NCBI GenBank assembly: GCA_017993055.1
Contig: JAGONM010000002.1
Location: 132,821-182,898 of the forward strand
DNA length: 50,078 nt
From: Armatimonadota bacterium
GTDB lineage: Bacteria > Armatimonadota > UBA5829 > DTJY01
Direction: 5' to 3'
The translations under genes and the position numbers were made by a program. Shown piece by piece: positions 25,054-32,697 of the stretch. Numbering within the stretch: the first letter of the stretch is position 1; each line of letters starts with the position of its first letter. The notes below the pieces were generated by a model. The model did not search any database and was not told the DNA's origin. It worked only from the letters and a program-made list of their open reading frames with translations.

Positions 25054-28000
25054 CTACGGGGCTACGCGTCGCTTCCACGGCCAGTCGTCGGACATATCGG
25101 ATACCCCTCGCTGTATCAGCACTGGAGGGCAAGGTTTCCCCGACGCATCGGTGTACAGTAGAATTTCTGAAGGGCTGATGATCGCGGACCGACCGTCGGG
25201 TAGAGTGGTGCGTGTAGCACCGTGCACGTCTATCTCGAACGACCGTGCCGTGAGCCGTTGGATCGGCTGGTCGAGTCGCAGTACTAGCCGTGGCTGCTCA
25301 GGAAGTGGCTCGCCGATATCCTTGAGTCCCCAGGTCATACCGTCGTCAGATACCGAGACAACCATCACCCCGTTCAGCTCGACGGTGGAGCCGACGGGTC
25401 TTGACAGCACAGTGTCGATTTCGCTCCAGAGAGCCCGCTGGGAATCAGCCGGCGAAGTCACGTATACATCATCGAGAGCTAGAAGTTCGAAACTCTGGGA
25501 CTGCCCTGATGCTTGTGACCTGTATGTCAGGTAGATTGCCGTAGGAGTTACCTGAGCCCATCCGTACTGGTTCTGACCGGCAAAGTCGCTGAGTACAGTG
25601 ATGTAGTCGCCGACCACCAGGGCGGTGGTTGCTGCCATGGAAGTGCAGGCATACATGTGAGCCGGATCTGTCTCAGATACCCAGACCTCACTGGCTGACG
25701 TGTACTCGACGCACTGATTCACTAGGCGCACGGCCGCGCCGACAGGCACATCGGAATTGTCGGGCCACACGAGCCTCGTGGAAGCGCCGTACGCTCTGGG
25801 GTACTGGCGACGGAGTACGATACCCGAAGCGTCCTCCACCCTGAGCATCGGGCAAGAGCCCTCGTTGACCTCATACAGGCTGCTGACGCCGGTAACGATC
25901 GCATAATCACCAACACCCGGTGCGGAAGCCAGACCCGGGCAGTATACACGAAGCCCCCTGGCCTGATTCGGTGCCTGCGGGATCGGCGCTCCATCGAGAG
26001 GAACCTGTATCGGCTCATAGACGCCACTGGCATCTACGAGGCTGCACCCGTCGTCAACATAGGCATAGCCGGAGTCATCGCACGTTATCCGACCGCACGC
26101 CGTGACCAGCAAGCCTGTGTTGTACACGCCGTTCGCCGAAGAGACACCCGTGATGCCCTCCGGCGAGATTCCGCCGATCGATCTAGTCGCCATCGCGAGT
26201 GCACGGGGCATCTCTGCGGGCCCCATATCCCATATCGGATACGTTGCCTCGATATACCGTTCGCCGCCAACTGTGTGCAGAACGCCCCCGATAGCGACCT
26301 CCCTACCTCTGGATACCGACTTCGATGCCTGCACCATAATCCCCGAGGCGCGATCGTAGTCCTGCACATAGAACCCACCGTCATTTGCAGGTGACGTCCC
26401 CGATGTCACGGGGACGCCTACGAGAAACACATCAGTGCCGTCGAGTGCATCGGACAGCGGAGAAACCGAGGTGATGCCGAGTGCGTTGTTCGCCAACACT
26501 ACCTTGCGGGGCGGACTGAACGAGATGGAGTGCTCACTGTAATAGTATGCAGCCGCCTGGAGCTCATATGCACCGTTGTCGGCTACCGAGGGTGCTATGG
26601 CGCACTGATATGGAGCGATGGTCGCGGTCCCTGCCAGTATCGGACTGCCCTGTCCCAACAACCAGAACTCGACCTTCGGCGGCAAGCAGTCAGGCTGCGC
26701 CTGAACCGGCGTTGACTCGGATACGATAGCGTACTCAGCGTCAGGCGCGGTGATCAAGACCGACGGCAGGCTGGTATTGTCGAGCGTAACAGACTTGGAA
26801 ATCCTGGCGCTGCCGCCGGCTCGTTCATCCTGATAGACCACAACCTCGATGGTGTAACCGCCATCGGGATAGACCGGATTGCCATCCGACAACTCGGGGG
26901 AGTTCCACCGTGCCTCGTAAGGCGCGATGGTGTCGGTACCTATGAGCCTCCGCGTGCTCGTCGCACTGTCCGTGACGCAAACCTCAACGCGGACAATGCT
27001 GCCGAGGTCGGGTGTGACCGAGATCGCCAGCGGGACTATGCCCTTGACGGTATCTCCTTCATTGGGTGTCGGTTGCATAGTAATGACAGATAGATAGTCA
27101 GCGAAGGGCGACATAAGCGGGTCACCAATTATCAGAGCCTTGTACGCCAGGCGGTTTGTTGCCATGTATGCCGACTCAGCCCAGGAATACCCCTTGGCAT
27201 ATCTAGCAAGCGTCGTCGCGCCATCCACGTAACCGCCACCGGGCTCGGAGACCGCCGCGGTAATGCCGGTGCAACCGCCGCGGATATACTCCGATGCTTT
27301 CTGTCTGCCGAGCAGCAGCGGCAGCCTCAAACCCTGGCCCTGCGACATGAGGATGTGCAGGTCCCGAGATCCTACGCAGTCGAAATACCGCAGCAGCGGT
27401 TCGTTATCATGATATCCATTGTCGTCAGTAGGGAAGAACACGCGTACCCGGAAACCTTCGCTCTGTTGTGGCCACTCTATCGTTTGGTCGCTCAGGTCTA
27501 TCTCGGCCACTCCGCCAGCCGGTACGTGCGTCTCCACGTCGCACAACTGCCCGTTGCGCATCCAGCGGAGCGGACTGTCGTCGTGCTTGTCGAATATGCC
27601 GACTCGGTAGCTCGGGAGCGGGACGACGTGGCGCACGCCGCCAAACAGGTATATCCCCGCGTCTACCCGCAGCACAGGCGTGTTCAGGGTCTCGACGTTA
27701 TCATCGTCCCAGAATGCGAACAAGCCGGTCCGCAGGCTCGAACCTCCGTATGATTCCTGGATCACCGATATCGCGCCCGGTTTCCAGTTGAAATAGGGAC
27801 GACCCCACTCGGTACTCTCCAGAATGTCGGTATCATGCATGCCGTAGCTGCTGTACGCCATGACGCCGAGTTGATCCGCGAAGGTCTTGACATAGCACGT
27901 GCTCGCGTCGCAGTCATGGATGATGAGATCCGGTTCCAGGATGGGATCAAGCCACGAGCAGTCGGTGCCCGAGTGGTCAACGGGCAGGTAATCGCAGGTC

Positions 28001-28698
28001 CACGGCAAGTCGTGAACAAACCTGCCTCGCTGACCAGCCGAGTCGTGTGCCCGGTCGATCATGTCCATCACGTCCTGAGGAATCTGCCCATCGTAGCCTG
28101 TGACGGTCACCAGCGGGTCTGTGTATCCATCCAGACGGCAGACAAGGTAGCGCATCTTGTAGGTATCCTCGCCGCAGGGGATGCTGTTGTCCGGGGAAGC
28201 CCGGAAGGATGCGAAGTCAATGTCCTTGCCAAGATAGGGATTTGTGGCGCCTGCGAAGGTCAACGGGCCCAGGTCCGGGTCCTCGTTGAACAGCAGGGTA
28301 AGGAATGAGTCCACCGATTTCTGATCATCCTGAACGGGCGCATTGATCTTGAACGGTATGCCGTAGCACATCACCAGGCACTGGATCGGGTCGTTCGCCG
28401 GATCCTCCGGGTCCACACCGATCTGGTTGACGAGGGCGTTCCGAATATCCTCAGCAAGCTCGGCGTACTCGGAGGGGGTTGCACTCTCGACCCTCGCAGT
28501 CTGGACACGGATCAGATTCGACGATGGTATGCCTGCCTGCGCGCAGTAGTATTCACCAACAGCAGTGGACTTACCGCCCAGAAAGGAGTCCGTGTTCACT
28601 ATCACTGCTACGTTGTGCGGAGCGATGCCAGCTTCCAGGGAACATGAGAGAGCCAGCAGCACTGCGAGCACAACAATCGCGTTGGGCAAGCGTCTCAT
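25054..28698 (-). CDS. TIGR03790 family secreted protein, 1214 aa, with C-terminal OB-like modules
   Basis: After a signal peptide the first 520 residues match the TIGR03790 family: GIAPHNVAVIVNTDS, GEYYCAQAGIPSSNLIRVQT, LVMCYGIPFKINAPVQ, YLVCRLDGYTDP and IIGDPLMSPFADYLSV. This uncharacterised family is known to occur only in genomes with exosortase. Residues 530-735 look like Ig-like/Big repeats (ending VVVYQDERAGG, AAAYYYSEH). From about 745 there are at least two OB-like modules with the signature YVQDYDRASGIMVQ / YVDDGCSLVDASG / LRVEDASGI and a degenerate last one near 1100. There is no C-terminal anchor. Its ATG overlaps the stop of a PEP-CTERM gene (ATGA), so the two are translated together. 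A truncated paralogue lies at 29441. Confidence 0.88.
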   Translation of the reverse strand: MRRLPNAIVVLAVLLALSCSLEAGIAPHNVAVIVNTDSFLGGKSTAVGEYYCAQAGIPSSNLIRVQTARVESATPSEYAELAEDIRNALVNQIGVDPEDPANDPIQCLVMCYGIPFKINAPVQDDQKSVDSFLTLLFNEDPDLGPLTFAGATNPYLGKDIDFASFRASPDNSIPCGEDTYKMRYLVCRLDGYTDPLVTVTGYDGQIPQDVMDMIDRAHDSAGQRGRFVHDLPWTCDYLPVDHSGTDCSWLDPILEPDLIIHDCDASTCYVKTFADQLGVMAYSSYGMHDTDILESTEWGRPYFNWKPGAISVIQESYGGSSLRTGLFAFWDDDNVETLNTPVLRVDAGIYLFGGVRHVVPLPSYRVGIFDKHDDSPLRWMRNGQLCDVETHVPAGGVAEIDLSDQTIEWPQQSEGFRVRVFFPTDDNGYHDNEPLLRYFDCVGSRDLHILMSQGQGLRLPLLLGRQKASEYIRGGCTGITAAVSEPGGGYVDGATTLARYAKGYSWAESAYMATNRLAYKALIIGDPLMSPFADYLSVITMQPTPNEGDTVKGIVPLAISVTPDLGSIVRVEVCVTDSATSTRRLIGTDTIAPYEARWNSPELSDGNPVYPDGGYTIEVVVYQDERAGGSARISKSVTLDNTSLPSVLITAPDAEYAIVSESTPVQAQPDCLPPKVEFWLLGQGSPILAGTATIAPYQCAIAPSVADNGAYELQAAAYYYSEHSISFSPPRKVVLANNALGITSVSPLSDALDGTDVFLVGVPVTSGTSPANDGGFYVQDYDRASGIMVQASKSVSRGREVAIGGVLHTVGGERYIEATYPIWDMGPAEMPRALAMATRSIGGISPEGITGVSSANGVYNTGLLVTACGRITCDDSGYAYVDDGCSLVDASGVYEPIQVPLDGAPIPQAPNQARGLRVYCPGLASAPGVGDYAIVTGVSSLYEVNEGSCPMLRVEDASGIVLRRQYPRAYGASTRLVWPDNSDVPVGAAVRLVNQCVEYTSASEVWVSETDPAHMYACTSMAATTALVVGDYITVLSDFAGQNQYGWAQVTPTAIYLTYRSQASGQSQSFELLALDDVYVTSPADSQRALWSEIDTVLSRPVGSTVELNGVMVVSVSDDGMTWGLKDIGEPLPEQPRLVLRLDQPIQRLTARSFEIDVHGATRTTLPDGRSAIISPSEILLYTDASGKPCPPVLIQRGVSDMSDDWPWKRRVAP
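28124..28370. repeat. 247-bp near-identical block, copy 1 (inside full-length TIGR03790 gene)
   Basis: Base-by-base comparison with 29460-29706 shows only two differences in 247 positions (a C/G change and a T/C change). Outside the block the two genes diverge quickly: the N-terminal coding parts share roughly half their residues, and the other side is unrelated. Confidence 0.95.
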
Positions 28699-29291
28699 CG
28701 CGGCGTCCTCCTTCTGATGACGCCGGCGGCTATCAGCACTCCGGATGCGAGAGCCAGAAGTCCTGACGGTTCCGGGATGGCAACAAGCCGAAACACAAGG
28801 TCATCGCCCGGTTGAATAGTTGAGCTCAGCCATATTGGTCCGCCACCAACTACTGCTCCGGATTGTAGCTGACTCCACAGCAGTTCGTCGTTCGATCGCC
28901 CCGGCCGGTGTGTATAGATCCTGAGCTGGAGTTTCTGGGCATCATAGTTCGTTGCCCAGCCCAGGTCTATGCTATCATAGTAAGGACCGGAAGATGAGTA
29001 CGTGCCCCAATCCTCGAACAAAGTTCCACTCGCGACGTCAGAGGTTTCAGCTATTGTCACGGTTCGCCCTCGTGAATACCTCTCCGCGACTGTTACCGGG
29101 CCGAACTGGCCGATCGCACTGGTTGCATACCACGGAGACTCCCAGTATTGGTCTGGGTATGCTGATCCCATCAACCACACATAGGCAAACTCAGCATACC
29201 ACCCCTCCTCGAGCTGCACGGCGTGGGATGAGGGTGCGAGGCCGATGGCCATCGTGAAAACCAAAATCAGGACAAGCGCGAACTTCTTCAT
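28695..29291 (-). CDS. PEP-CTERM sorting domain protein (module copy 1)
   Basis: This 198-residue exported protein has a signal peptide (MKKFALVLILVFTMAIGLAPSSHA), a beta-rich middle with WYA-F and LFEDWGTY motifs, and a canonical PEP-CTERM tail: AIPEPSGLLALASGVLIAAGVIRRR, that is PEP, a transmembrane helix and a basic end. Such proteins are cut and re-attached by exosortase, which is not encoded here. The function of the middle domain is unknown. It overlaps the TIGR03790 gene by 4 nt and is paralogous to the gene at 30040. Its own consensus promoter lies upstream. Confidence 0.9.
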   Translation of the reverse strand: MKKFALVLILVFTMAIGLAPSSHAVQLEEGWYAEFAYVWLMGSAYPDQYWESPWYATSAIGQFGPVTVAERYSRGRTVTIAETSDVASGTLFEDWGTYSSSGPYYDSIDLGWATNYDAQKLQLRIYTHRPGRSNDELLWSQLQSGAVVGGGPIWLSSTIQPGDDLVFRLVAIPEPSGLLALASGVLIAAGVIRRRTPR

Positions 29292-29376
29292 CGTCGGCGC
29301 TCCTCTCCAGGATTCGACTGTGTTGAAAAACGCTCCCGGCGATGAGGCTGCCGGAAATACCGGGTGAAGCTATTTT

Positions 29377-29405
29377 ATTATAGCTGACGGCTTGCTTGCC
29401 GTCAA
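29377..29405 (-). promoter_or_regulatory. Promoter with embedded palindrome, PEP-CTERM/TIGR03790 module 1
   Basis: Minus strand: TTGACG (29405-29400), 17-bp spacer, perfect TATAAT (29382-29377). The 7-bp inverted repeat TGACGGC-TTGCTT-GCCGTCA (29385-29404) begins in the -35 box and fills the spacer, the usual position of a repressor operator. Confidence 0.75.
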
Positions 29406-29440
29406 CGATAGCCGGCGAAAACAGGTAAATCTACCGGTAT

Positions 29441-30052
29441 TCAGGCCGGGTCGTCGCCATATCCATCCAGACGGCAGACAAGGTAGCGCATCTTGTAGGT
29501 ATCGTCGCCGCAGGGGATGCTGTTGTCCGGGGAAGCCCGGAAGGATGCGAAGTCAATGTCCTTGCCAAGATAGGGATTTGTGGCGCCTGCGAAGGTCAAC
29601 GGGCCCAGGTCCGGGTCCTCGTTGAACAGCAGGGTAAGGAATGAGTCCACCGATTTCTGATCATCCTGAACGGGCGCATTGATCTTGAACGGTACGCCGT
29701 AGCACAGAACCAGCGCCTGGATCGGGTCACTGGCAGGATCGTCCGGGTCCACGCCCAATTGGGTCACGAGCTTCGCGCGGATCTGGGCTGCGAGCGCCTG
29801 ATATGTTGCAGCCGGGACATATTCCTCTTTGTCCGAGTAGACTTCGATAATATTGCCTACCGGAATACCTCTCTGGGCACTATAGTAATAGCCTACCGCC
29901 TGAGACATCGTTATCAGGTCTTCGGGATCAGCGTTGAGATTTGGGTTCGTGTTGACGATTACTGCTATATTGTGCGGCGCAAGACCCGAGGAGGCAGTAG
30001 AGCACAGCGCAATAAGGAATGCGCTGGCTAGGCATATCGTTATTCTCTGCAT
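29441..30052 (-). CDS. Truncated TIGR03790-like protein (203 aa)
   Basis: It has a signal peptide (RITICLASAFLIALCSTASSG) and the same order of N-terminal motifs as the 1214-residue neighbour: GLAPHNIAVIVNTNP, YYYSAQRGIPVGNIIEV, LVLCYGVPFKINAPVQ, then YLVCRLDGYGDDPA and a stop. Only about a third of the TIGR03790 domain remains, lacking the later GDPLMSPFA region, so it is probably non-functional or a remnant. Residues about 116-197 are encoded by the 247-bp block that is nearly identical to the full-length gene, whereas the first 115 residues are much more divergent. The ATG at 30052 overlaps the upstream PEP-CTERM gene by 13 nt. Confidence 0.8.
   Translation of the reverse strand: MQRITICLASAFLIALCSTASSGLAPHNIAVIVNTNPNLNADPEDLITMSQAVGYYYSAQRGIPVGNIIEVYSDKEEYVPAATYQALAAQIRAKLVTQLGVDPDDPASDPIQALVLCYGVPFKINAPVQDDQKSVDSFLTLLFNEDPDLGPLTFAGATNPYLGKDIDFASFRASPDNSIPCGDDTYKMRYLVCRLDGYGDDPA
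29460..29706. repeat. 247-bp near-identical block, copy 2 (inside truncated TIGR03790 gene)
   Basis: Partner of 28124-28370 in direct orientation, 1336 bp apart. Its left end coincides with the point where the truncated gene loses homology, so the truncation and the recombination boundary are the same. Confidence 0.95.
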
Positions 30053-30660
30053 GACCTGTTCCTTCTTGCCACTCCGACGGCTAAGATGCTAGTCATGAAC
30101 AACAGACTGATCAGTCCAGGGCGTTCCGGCACAGCCGTGACACGGAAGGCAATACCGTCACCAGGCAGAAGGTTCCCCGGTACATTGATCTGACCTGGAC
30201 CCAGCGCATGACCGGATTGCGTCTGGCTCCAGAGTAGCTCGGCCGGCCCCCCCGTCCTTGTACGCCATATCTGCACTTGCATTCTGCCGGCATCATACGA
30301 CGTTTCACAGCTGAACCGCACCTGCTGGTAGTAGGGTGCACTGAAGGCGAAAGCCCCAGAATCCTCGAAGAGAACTCCGGGGCCAACGTCGACGTTTTCC
30401 GCAATCTGAACTCTGCGTCCGAAACCATATACCGGATAGGATTCCTCCACACGTACTGGCCCGGTCGACACGAGCGCACTCGTCGGATACCAACCGGTCA
30501 GCCATTCCTCCTCATGGTCACCGTTCCACACAGAGGTATACAAGGTTACGAAGTCAAAAGTCGCATACCACCCTTGTCGAAGCTGCACGGCATCGGACGA
30601 GCCTGCGAGGCCCATCGCCATGATGGAAGCCAAGATCAGAACCAGCGTGAACTTCTGCAT
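30040..30660 (-). CDS. PEP-CTERM-like protein with degenerate sorting signal (module copy 2)
   Basis: This 206-residue paralogue of the 28695 protein shares its signal peptide style (MQKFTLVLILASIMAMGLAGSSDA), VQL-xGWYA-F, LFEDSGAF, and ELLWSQTQSG blocks. The C-terminal tail reads AVPERPGLISLLFMTSILAVGVARRN, so the PEP motif is PER while the hydrophobic helix and basic end are kept. Exosortase recognition may be lost or relaxed. It is followed, with a 13-nt overlap, by the truncated TIGR03790 gene, mirroring the intact module. A promoter is present upstream. Confidence 0.82.
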   Translation of the reverse strand: MQKFTLVLILASIMAMGLAGSSDAVQLRQGWYATFDFVTLYTSVWNGDHEEEWLTGWYPTSALVSTGPVRVEESYPVYGFGRRVQIAENVDVGPGVLFEDSGAFAFSAPYYQQVRFSCETSYDAGRMQVQIWRTRTGGPAELLWSQTQSGHALGPGQINVPGNLLPGDGIAFRVTAVPERPGLISLLFMTSILAVGVARRNRSCRE

Positions 30661-30719
30661 CGTCGGCGCTCCTTTCCAAGGATCGACAGCAAGCTTGTCG
30701 AGCGTGGCTTACGCTTGCC

Positions 30720-30747
30720 ATTATCGCGCATTTGTGTGAGTTGGCAA
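30720..30747 (-). promoter_or_regulatory. Promoter of PEP-CTERM/TIGR03790 module 2
   Basis: Minus strand: TTGCCA (30747-30742), 16-bp spacer, GATAAT (30725-30720). CTTGCCA (30714-30720) and TGGCAAG (30742-30748) also form an inverted repeat that spans the promoter core. The leader to the ATG at 30660 is about 50 nt. Confidence 0.6.
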
Positions 30748-30845
30748 GTGCTACGTGGCCGTTCTGCTCCGGTTTCAACGCGTCAATGCGGCCCATCACG
30801 TCCATCGGCTAAGCGCTCTCCGGCCGTTCCCGCGCCCACGAAACT

Positions 30846-30863
30846 TTGTGAAAAAAATCACAA
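30846..30863. promoter_or_regulatory. CRP/FNR-type palindrome upstream of serA
   Basis: TTGTGA-AAAAAA-TCACAA is a perfect 18-bp palindrome and contains the exact consensus TGTGA-N6-TCACA of CRP sites. Its centre (30854.5) is about 61.5 bp upstream of the expected serA transcription start, the classical class I activator position. Confidence 0.6.
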
Positions 30864-30880
30864 CATGCCTCCCGAAACCG

Positions 30881-30909
30881 TTGACATGGGTGCGTGCCTG
30901 GTGTATGAT
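30881..30909 (+). promoter_or_regulatory. serA promoter
   Basis: Perfect TTGACA (30881-30886), 17-bp spacer, TATGAT (30904-30909). Transcription should start near 30916, leaving about 59 nt of leader. Confidence 0.85.
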
Positions 30910-30921
30910 TCAGGCACGCAC
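30890..30921. promoter_or_regulatory. Operator-like inverted repeat around the serA -10 box
   Basis: GTGCGTGCCTG (30890-30900) and its exact reverse complement CAGGCACGCAC (30911-30921) flank ten bases that contain the -10 box. A protein bound here would block open-complex formation. The stem would also start at +1, so it is more likely a DNA operator than an RNA element. Confidence 0.65.
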
Positions 30922-30974
30922 TTCGTTTTCGACTTGCGGTGCATCACGATCTTACAGCGGAAGGACGGGTGACT

Positions 30975-32570
30975 ATGCCGAAGGTACTGGTTAGCGATCC
31001 GATAGCGAAGGAAGGAATCGAAATCCTTCAGAAACACTTCGACGTTGACGTCAAGACCGGGATGGAGAAGGACCAGCTCATCGCGTGTATCGGTGAGTAT
31101 GATGCTCTCGCGGTCAGAAGTGAGACGAAGGTCACAGCCGATGTCCTGGAGGCCGCGAAGAACCTGAAGATCATCGGCCGGGCCGGGGTCGGAGTAGACA
31201 ACATTGACGTGCCGGTCGCGACGGAGAAGGGCATCATAGTCGTCAACTCTCCGGCCGGCAACACCATCGCCGCCGCCGAACTGACGATGGCGATGATGCT
31301 CTCCATGTCCAGGAACGTACCCCAGGGGCATGAGATGCTTCGGGCGGGCGAGTGGAAGGCCGCGCGCAAGGCGCTCATCGGCGTCGAGCTCTACGGCAAG
31401 ACCCTCGGCGTCTTCGGCCTCGGCAAGATCGGCTCCGAGGTCGCCAAGAGGGCAAAGAGCTTCGAGATGAACGTCATCGGCTGCGACCCATTCGTCTCCG
31501 AGGAATACGCTGGCAGACTCGGCATAGAACTCGTCGGCTTCGAGGACCTGCTGAAGCAGAGCGACTATATCACTCTTCACGTCCCGGCGAACAAGGACAC
31601 CAAGGGTTCGATCAACGCCGAGCAGATCGCCATGATGAAAGACGGCGTGCGGATCGTCAACGTCGCCCGCGGCGGGATCATTGACGAGGCCGCGCTCGCC
31701 GACGCCGTCAAGTCCGGCAAGGTCGCGGGCATTGCGTTCGACGTTTATTCCTCCGAGCCGCCTGAGGCGGACAACCCGCTGCTGAGCCTCGATCACGCGG
31801 TCACGACCCCGCACCTCGGCGCTTCCACCGAGGAGGCGCAGGTGAACGTCGCGATAGACATTTCCGAGCAGATCGTGGACGTTCTGAACGGCAAGCCGGC
31901 CCGCAGCGCGGTCAATATGCCCGCCCTCAGCGCCGAAGTCATGGCGGCGGTCAGTCCGTACCTCACACTCGGCGAGCGGATCGGCGCCATGCTCACCCAG
32001 TTGGCGGACGGCCCGGTCGAGGGAATCGAGATCTCGTACTGCGGCGAGCTTTCCTCTCTGGAGACAGGTCCCGTCGGCCGCGCGGTGCTCAAGGGCCTCT
32101 TCCAACCGATTCTCACGGAGCAGGTCAACATGGTGAACGCCCCCGTGATCGCCGAGTCGAGAGGAATCCGCGTGACGGAGAGCAAGACGAAAGACTGCGA
32201 GGACTACAACAGCCTGCTCTCGGTGAAGGCCAAGGTCGGCAAGAGCGCTCTCACGATCGCCGGAACGCTCTTCGGCAAGAAGGACATCCGGATCGTCCAC
32301 CTCGACGGCCACTCCATTGATATCGTTCCCAGCGGCGCGATGCTTGTCACCACGCACATAGACAAGCCGGGCATCATCGGGCGCGTGGGTACGCTTCTCG
32401 GCGGCCGGGGCGTCAACATCGGCGGCATGCACGTCGGACGAGAGGGTATCGGCAAGCACGCCGTGATGGTGCTCAACGTTGACGGCGTCATGTCGGAGGA
32501 TGTGATCCGGCAGATTCAGGAGATGGACGGTATCGAGAGCGCCAGACAGGTGCACTTCGGCGACATCTAG
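30975..32570 (+). CDS. serA: D-3-phosphoglycerate dehydrogenase
   Basis: SerA oxidises 3-phosphoglycerate to phosphohydroxypyruvate with NAD+, the entry to serine synthesis. The 531-residue protein is the long form: substrate/NAD domains with GRAGVGVDNID, the nucleotide loop GVFGLGKIGSEVA (about 145-157), VARGGIIDEAAL, and the catalytic His region TPHLGAS; then an allosteric substrate-binding domain (about 320-450) and an ACT domain (IDIVPSGAMLVTTHIDKPGIIGRVG, about 455-531) for serine feedback. The ATG at 30975 is set by homology to MPKVLVSDPI. Its promoter carries a CRP-like site and a palindromic operator candidate. Confidence 0.98.
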   Translation: MPKVLVSDPIAKEGIEILQKHFDVDVKTGMEKDQLIACIGEYDALAVRSETKVTADVLEAAKNLKIIGRAGVGVDNIDVPVATEKGIIVVNSPAGNTIAAAELTMAMMLSMSRNVPQGHEMLRAGEWKAARKALIGVELYGKTLGVFGLGKIGSEVAKRAKSFEMNVIGCDPFVSEEYAGRLGIELVGFEDLLKQSDYITLHVPANKDTKGSINAEQIAMMKDGVRIVNVARGGIIDEAALADAVKSGKVAGIAFDVYSSEPPEADNPLLSLDHAVTTPHLGASTEEAQVNVAIDISEQIVDVLNGKPARSAVNMPALSAEVMAAVSPYLTLGERIGAMLTQLADGPVEGIEISYCGELSSLETGPVGRAVLKGLFQPILTEQVNMVNAPVIAESRGIRVTESKTKDCEDYNSLLSVKAKVGKSALTIAGTLFGKKDIRIVHLDGHSIDIVPSGAMLVTTHIDKPGIIGRVGTLLGGRGVNIGGMHVGREGIGKHAVMVLNVDGVMSEDVIRQIQEMDGIESARQVHFGDI

Positions 32571-32594
32571 CTCCGACCGATGAGGCATGCAACG

Positions 32595-32662
32595 TAAGGG
32601 GCAAGCGGATGGAGCAGGGGCGGCATCTGACCGGCGCCCTCTGGTTCTGTACCCTTGCCCCT
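32595..32662. repeat. Inverted repeat in the serA-MFS gap
   Basis: AGGGGCAAG (32597-32605) and CTTGCCCCT (32654-32662) are perfect complements, with an inner pair GGGCG/CGCCC. The pyrimidine-rich run that follows (CTTCCCTTGTCCCTCTCC) and the open reading frame across it resemble a dispersed palindromic repeat rather than a terminator. Confidence 0.5.
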
Positions 32663-32697
32663 CTTCCCTTGTCCCTCTCCTGAAAGGATTTGAGACG

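Larger units (their letters stand above)
30661..30974. other. Divergent intergenic region between PEP-CTERM module 2 and serA
   Basis: A 314-bp region without genes. It holds the minus-strand promoter for module 2 (30720-30747), a CRP-type palindrome (30846-30863), the serA promoter (30881-30909) and an 11-bp inverted repeat around the serA -10 box (30890-30921). A short CGACA/TGTCG stem lies in the module 2 leader near 30684. Nothing else is apparent. Confidence 0.7.

Noticed and set aside
29441-30052. Assembly duplication as the cause of the truncated TIGR03790 copy
   Set aside because: The flanks and N-terminal part differ strongly from the full-length gene, so a simple assembly artefact is unlikely, although long reads would settle it.
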